Shown here: one piece after another, positions 57,956 to 64,000 of the stretch
How positions within the stretch are numbered: position 1 is the stretch's first letter
Layout: every line of letters starts with the position of its first letter
NCBI GenBank assembly: GCA_013399855.1
Contig: VXAY01006782.1
Location: forward strand, 1,029,258 to 1,093,257
Length of the DNA stretch: 64,000 nucleotides
Direction of reading: 5' to 3'
Origin: Oxyruncus cristatus
Taxonomy: Eukaryota > Chordata > Aves > Passeriformes > Cotingidae
Program-made: the position numbers and the translations under genes
Notes under the pieces: generated by a model
Database searches by the model: none
Told to the model about the DNA's origin: nothing
Seen by the model: only the letters and a program-made list of their open reading frames with translations

Positions 57956-59497
57956 TCGTTATCGTTACAGAAAGTGCATTCTTTCCTTGAGTACTACTCT
58001 GTCTTGACAGGTAAAAAAACTAACTACTCACTTTTTCAATGAAAAACTGAGATCTTCTGCAGAACATTTTGACAAATTAAATTCTTCATAAGGAAAAACC
58101 CACCCAATTTCCAGCTGGTTCCTCCTAATGTTCCATCTACACTACAGTTTCTTCAATGGTGGGAATTGTTTTTTAAACACAAGTTTAATTTGGTTGATTG
58201 GTTCTTACAGTATGTGCAAATAGCACGGCTCTAAATATCCATTTTTCCAATAAAAAATGAAGGGACAGATTCACAGGGGAGAATCCCGTGCACAGAAGTA
58301 ATTAATAAAAGGCAAACATTATGGTTGCTTTTATTGACTCCAATAGCAGTTGGTAGGTTCTGTCTTTCCGATAATCAGGAAACTCGCTGAAAAATAAGAT
58401 GGAAAGAATGAACTTTGGGAATTCACTTGTTAATTGAGAGGGTGTATCAAGAGAATATAAAAAATCTTCTTCCATCCCCAAAACAATGTATTCTTTGAAG
58501 TTCTAACTCAATCCCACCATCATGTATTTACCTACTCCAACTGCATTTTTAAATCATGCAGAGGGCACATTTGGGATTCTTTCTTGTTTCTTGCATTATT
58601 ATTTGTATCACTGCTGTGTGTGGTGAACTCTGGATCATGTGCTGGTGTCACAGCATAGAAGTGACCTTGACAGCGACAGGAGGTTCCAAAGTTTCAACTG
58701 TGATGTAGCTCATGTGGGGGCTAAGATGCTACGAGCTACTGCAATTTCAAATCTTCAGAAACAAAATGGTTATGCAGCTGTGAATATTGAATGGAAACAA
58801 CCACTTGTGTTCTGGTGATTAATTAAAAAGCCCTCAGAGTAGCAAAGACTCACTTAAGAGTTATTTTAAAAACAAAAAGTCACACCCCATCCTGCAGCTT
58901 GATTGTTTTCTAACAGCCTTGTCTTAGGTTGCTTTCTCTAAAGAAGAGAGGACGTCTGTTCAACTGTAATTCACAGGAGGCTTTTCACAGCTGACACAGG
59001 GAGCTGTAACATGCCGTCTGCTTCACTTCCTTACCTCCTCAGACAATACCTGGTGGTGAACAGGTGCAGGAGAATATGAGTTAGAATTAGAGCTATATCT
59101 TACTGCAGAAAAGGAAACGCAAAAGAGGAAGAAAGCACCAAAAGAGATGAGCGTTCTCTAATAAGGAGCATTTCCAGCAGTAAGTCAGTGAAAGCTTACC
59201 CAGTTACTTGCTGTCTATTTGAGTTCTACTGGTTGTGCAAACTTAATTCCTTCCTCTCTGAATGAGTCTGGAAAGTTATTTCAGACAAGTAAGAAAAGAG
59301 AGGCACCCTGTGAAGCCAACAGACCTTTAGTGTGGCTACCTATATCCCCACGGTACTATTAGGATGTTCACAAACCTACAATGCAATGCAAAGATGCTGT
59401 GAAGCCATTTATCAAGGGCTCTACATGAAACCAGTGCCTAAGCCCAGAAGCACAGAATGGTACAAACTCATGTGTCTTCTCACTCAGCTGGAAAGGA

Positions 59498-60225
59498 TTA
59501 CAGAAACATGGAATTGTTTGAGTTGGAAGGGACCTAGTTTCAACGTCCCTCCATGGGCAGGGACACCTTCCACTAGACCAAGTTGCTCAAAGCCCCATCA
59601 AGCCTGGCCTTGAACACTTCCAGCAATGGGGCATCAACAATTTCTCTGGGCAACTTGTTTCAGTGCCTCATCACCCTCACAGTAAAGAATTTCTTCTTAA
59701 TAGCTGATCTAAACCTTCTCCATTTCAGTTTGAAGCCATTCTGCCTTGTCCTATCACCACATGCCCTCGTAAAATGTCCTGTTCTGGCTTTCTTGTGGGG
59801 CATCTTTAGGTACTGGAAGGCTGCTATAAGGTCTCCTCGGAGCCTTCTCTTCTCCGCACTGGACAACCCTGACTCCCTCAGCTTGTCTCCATAGAAGAGC
59901 TGTGCTCCAGCCCTCCAAACATCTTCACAGCCCTTCTTTAGACTCACTCCCACAGGTCAATTTACATCCAGAGCTGGTTGCAGCACTCCAGATGAGGTCT
60001 TATGAGGGCAGAGTAGACGGGCAGAATCACCTCCCTTGATCTGCTGGCCATGCCTCTTTTGATGCAGCCAGGACATAGTTGGCTTTCTGGGCTGCAAGCA
60101 CATGTTACCAGGTCATGTCAAGCTTCTCGTCAACCAGCATCCCCACTTCCTTCTCCTCTTGATTCATTCCCCCCCAGCCTGTTTTTGTGCTGGTGATTGC
60201 CCTGACCCACATGTGGGAACTTGCC
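59498..60225 (-). mobile_element. CR1 LINE 3' fragment, longest copy (about 0.73 kb), antisense
   Basis: On the plus strand it runs from GGAATTGTTTGAGTTGGAAG through GGGACACCTTCCACTAGACC to about CTGACCCACATGTGGGAACT. The minus-strand frame at 59660-59953 contains AEKRRLRGDLIAAFQYLK and GFKLKWRRFRSAIKKKFFTV, the C-terminal part of CR1 ORF2 after the reverse transcriptase. The terminal ATTCTATG repeat is degraded (CAGAAACATGGAATTG). It is an old, 5'-truncated, inactive copy. The far end is uncertain by some 70 bp. Confidence 0.92.
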
Positions 60226-63200
60226 CCAACTCATCATGCAGGATCTGCACCCCTAATCACAGCTCACCTCAGTGGGAGGGGATGATGCCACAGCCAGTGT
60301 GAAGGTCAGCCCGAAAATGATTGTTAAAGATCTATTCAACCCTACACACAAACATTGACGTAAAAGAAATGCTATGAGACACCTTACCCTGCTCTAAAAG
60401 TGAGGAAAATGTTGTTCTTTAACTCCCTGTACTAAGACAGCATGGGTCTGTTCATCAGCCACAGGGAACCAAGTCTGTATTTAGGAAATGGTATTTATAA
60501 TGCAGTACTATACTCAGTGTCAGTTCCCAGAGGACAGTCTGCGCTGTCTCTGTTGCTCTAGTGGAAGAGAACAGCTGCCTTCTAGATTTCCCAAAGCCCC
60601 AGTGCAAAATAAATCCTTCTCTCTCCACTTAATTCTAAAGAGCAACAACGGCTGGGCAGGGAATATATGCAGTAGAGGAGCAAGAGAAAGGAATGAACTG
60701 GTTTATATCACTTAACATTTGTATGATCTGTAAAGTTATGATTTAAACTACAAAACTGACAAAACTAAAAGTACCATGACGGATGCAAGAGCGTAACTGC
60801 ATAAGGTACAAATATCACTTCCCTCATCCCCTTCCTGATCTATATTCACCTTCCCTGTTCCACAAAGTCTCTACTAGAATGAAGGGAAAGAAAAATGAAA
60901 CTGTAAAATTAAACATCTTTCATCCAGGAGAAAGAAATTGAGAGCAAAATATATATAGATTCACTTCAGTTCCTGTAAGCTAGCCTTCACAGGACTAAGG
61001 TCAAGACTGACTTGTTTCCATTTCACTTCTTATTTTTAACAGGTTTATACAGCTCTGGTGACTTAATATACTGTAAACTGAAATCCACTTTACAAAGCAG
61101 GAGAGCCAGTTGTTTAATCTGACAAGGTCACAAAACTAGTCTCTAGGTTATGTTACCTTCTTTTACTTTCTGGTCATGTGGGACTTTAAAATTTGATCTT
61201 TTAAAAGCTGAGACAAGTCTTTATATTTTTGCATCAAGAAATCTGAATGGGGCAGCTCCTTGATCTTTTTGTCTCCTTGTTATTTTCACTACATGTTTTT
61301 AGGCTTTCTTCAGAGTCCTCTTTTGGAGCACATACCCATAATATATAGAGGTGTTGGTATCCAAGCCAAGACATACTGGGAGATGCAGCAAGAGCAACCA
61401 TGCTTTCTTGTGGTCTTGTTTATGGGACATGATTTGCAGTGTATATTAATGTTTACACCACCTCTCTAACTTCTCAATCATCATTGAATGCTTTGGCTCA
61501 CACAGGATTATAGTTATGGTGCTGTCCTTTACATTCAGACAGTTTTCCTAATGAATATGGGATATATGATTGATAGAAATTTGCCTGTTGCCTGAGCTTC
61601 ACCTGGAGTTTAGTAGCTTGCTGCCGTATCTCCAAGTGCAATTACAGTTTAACGGAGTAATGTCTCTTATTTCCTAACTATAAAGAAGAGAAAGTAAATA
61701 AATAGCAACATAAACTTTTATACTATACTTTTATACTATATCCACTCTGCTCTTTCATACATGTCTCTGCATTTACACAAATTCACACAGACACACAGAA
61801 CTCACATGCATGAATTGCAGATTTTATGCGTTCATATATACATCAGTTTAATGTCTTCTCTTCTTTAATCAATTATCCATGATAATCCATTGTATTCCCC
61901 TAGGTACATAGTCATCAAAGCCACTTTAAACCTCTTCTTGAAGATCAAATGGCTCTTTAATCCATTTATTTACAGTTTACTGAGTTATAGAAAATTAATC
62001 AGGATCATAAGTTAGCTACTGCAACAAGCCTCTTCTGAAGCCTGCTATCATTACAAACAGTAATTCTCAGAGACCCAACAGGACAGGGGAAGAAAGGAAT
62101 AAATCTCCTGACGTCTGTTCCCCCCATCAGCTGCTGTCAATGACTGCCTCTCTCTGATCCTTGTTTGATCAAACTGTTCTCCATCAAATCCATTTAAATG
62201 AATTAGCACTACTAAGGTAACAGAAGAGCTAATTAGTCTTAAACTTTGTACTTAAGTTCTTCATATAGGGTCCTCTGGTGTCTAGCAGGCTGAGCTAGAT
62301 GTTTTCTTCTGAAGTTTGTTGGGCACAATAATGAAGATGTGAGAAAGTGTGTGAATTACACAGGAGAGACCACATTTCTTTGAACTCTGCTAAAGCTTCT
62401 CTTTATTGTTCCATGTTGTCATCCAAATATTCCTCCCTTTCACAGAGTTCTGTATACTAGGCAGCCTACCAATGAATGGCCAACATTTCTGCATATTATC
62501 AATCCTGAACTATTTTAATTGTTCATTAACTAGATGAGGTCTCACAATTTTAGGGCATGACAGTAGTTCTTACACATTAGCATGTGAGTTGTGCATATTC
62601 ACATCAGTTCTTCTCTACAACAGTAGAGAAATTCAGCCAGCAAAAGCAACACACAGTGAGCTCCTGATTGAATTCCTTATCAATTCTTCAAACCCCTCTA
62701 TTATTATTGTTACATTCGTCTACACATGTAAACACAAAGACCCCTGAAATGCTATCACTGCATTTAGAAATTGTAGGAGCAGAGCATTGCTGTAAAGACA
62801 AGGCAGTGAACAAAAATTCCATTGCCAGCTGGTTCTGCTGAAGGTGTTGCAGTAAACTCAGCATTATTTCACAACATAGAATTGACCGGACTAGGGGTTG
62901 AACCAACTTCTCATTCTTACTTACCCCACAAATTACCAAGGCTTCAGTTTTGCCTCTCCAAAGAAGATATTACAATCATGAATCACATTTTCAAAATGTA
63001 TATAGTACAATAAATAGACATTCTAAAGCTTTCCTGGTATTGTAATCAATCCTCATGAAGAGATAATACATAAAGCTGTTCTTCATCACAAAATATTTAT
63101 ATATGACCCCCCCCGAAAAAATTCTGTTCATTCTTTTTTATATATATATGGTGCCCCCAAACAACATCACAAATGACCTCTTGATTCCCAATTACTTCTG

Positions 63201-64000
63201 TGGATAAGTGATAATCTCACCACACTAGAATGTTGTCATAGGGTAACAGTCCCCTCCTGCCATATAATATCTACTTTACTTCTATTACAGCAAATAATCA
63301 AGGAGGTAGACCCTCTCTGAAAGACAATGTGTCTTTCAGACACCCTGATAGATAACACCATTGCTGAAAAACTGCAATCTGGATGCTCCTGAGAACAGTA
63401 TTTCCATGCTACAGCTAATCTTCAGACAGGCCACATGCTAAAATATACTTTTTTGTTGAGGTTTGCTTTTTTTTAAAAAATTAATCACTTTGGTAAATAA
63501 GTAGGGTCCTGATAGACTGAAATTCTGTGTATTAAAAATTATATTGATATATAAATGCTATTTAAGCAACTACACTGCTTAGTATTCCTTTGGTAGAATT
63601 ATTGAATAAAGGCACTTGGACCAAATCAATAGGAGGATGTCAAAAGGAGAAAATTAAAATAGAGCCTCCTAATTTAACGTGACAATTTTTTCTGGCTCTC
63701 TGCTGAGAAAAATCATACCAAGTTGCATTCTTGTACAATCACATATCAGTAAGCATCTATTACTAAGTCTGGGTATCTAATTTTTCTTTCACATATTTCA
63801 GTCTGCTCTTAGGGAGGTGCTATCAAGGCATGTGACATTTGCATGAGGGAGCCTAATTTTGCTTTTCCTTGCACTGATGTATGTCTTCATTAACAGAATT
63901 AACTCTCCATAAAAATCTGCACAGAGAAAAAGCCTAGTCAATGTAACTACAATACCTTATCTTTTTTTTTCCTGATTACAGTCCTACTTTATAATCACTT
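60226..64000. other. Intergenic region to window end, no gene recognised
   Basis: About 3.8 kb of AT-rich DNA. It holds a 13-bp tandem duplication (61714-61739), a C run at about 63106-63113 and a short TA repeat near 63139-63150. No reading frame of interest is seen. Confidence 0.7.
61714..61739. repeat. Exact 13-bp tandem duplication
   Basis: ACTTTTATACTAT occurs twice back to back in intergenic DNA. Slippage product with no evident role. Confidence 0.85.

Larger units (their letters stand above)
50076..59497. other. Intergenic region, no gene recognised
   Basis: About 9.4 kb of AT-rich unique DNA. It holds a short tandem triplication (55539-55588), a TTA/TTG-type simple repeat (about 57912-57955) and a short CA repeat near 50750-50768. 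No reading frame exceeds about 100 codons and none has a recognisable domain. I see no RNA gene. Confidence 0.7.

Noticed and set aside
1..64000. CRISPR arrays, operons, ribosome-binding sites, tRNA or rRNA genes
   Set aside because: The spliced GT-AG gene, CR1 elements and LTRs show vertebrate nuclear DNA. No spaced-repeat array or cloverleaf-like RNA gene was seen by eye.

Overview
The window is vertebrate nuclear DNA, almost certainly from a bird. Its first 37.5 kb hold most of one plus-strand, multi-exon gene for the type II classical cadherin CDH20 (cadherin-20, called MN-cadherin in chicken). The remaining 26.5 kb is downstream intergenic DNA in which I see no further gene. The bird assignment rests on six CR1 LINE tails, several ending in the ATTCTATGATTCTGTG-type terminal repeat, and on two LTRs that begin, or nearly begin, with the TGTGGTGGTTTGACC motif. 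I recognise that LTR family from memory as common in non-galliform birds.

Gene structure: eleven coding exons (1-48, 6541-6835, 8521-8640, 11799-11966, 13775-13962, 18096-18349, 22350-22486, 24998-25119, 26995-27112, 34147-34398, 35853-36352) join in frame to 733 codons plus a TAA stop. Every intron is GT-AG and every phase matches. The window opens 16 codons before the end of an upstream exon, so the signal peptide, prodomain and the EC1 tryptophan strand are outside it. The part seen covers the rest of EC1, EC2 to EC5, one transmembrane helix and the complete catenin-binding tail. In this answer residues are numbered from the first base of the window (residue 1 = Phe at bases 1-3). The 3' UTR begins at 36353 and probably ends soon after a cluster of AATAAA signals at 37209-37457.

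Introns: mostly AT-rich unique DNA with a 50-N gap in a poly-A run (2140-2189), a long polypyrimidine tract (about 3920-4115), an orphan CpG-rich island (about 10961-11410), a GGGAAA hexanucleotide array (17151-17220), a solo LTR with a near-perfect target-site duplication (19983-20544), and three CR1 fragments (16.4, 28.8 and 31.9 kb). Intergenic part: three more CR1 fragments (44.6, 46.4 and 59.5-60.2 kb), a 5'-truncated minus-strand LTR (about 49560-50075) with a local inverted duplication next to a single N, and simple repeats.

Most interesting observation: in the last intron, bases 35277-35309 are an inverted copy of the 3' splice junction of the last exon (35847-35879). In the pre-mRNA they could form a 33-bp helix with no mismatch (29 Watson-Crick and 4 G-U pairs) that would bury the acceptor AG of the exon encoding the whole cytoplasmic tail. 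One arm also overlaps a local hairpin (35261-35286), so the two folds are mutually exclusive. This is a sequence-level hypothesis for structure-controlled splicing. A neutral fold-back duplication is the main alternative.
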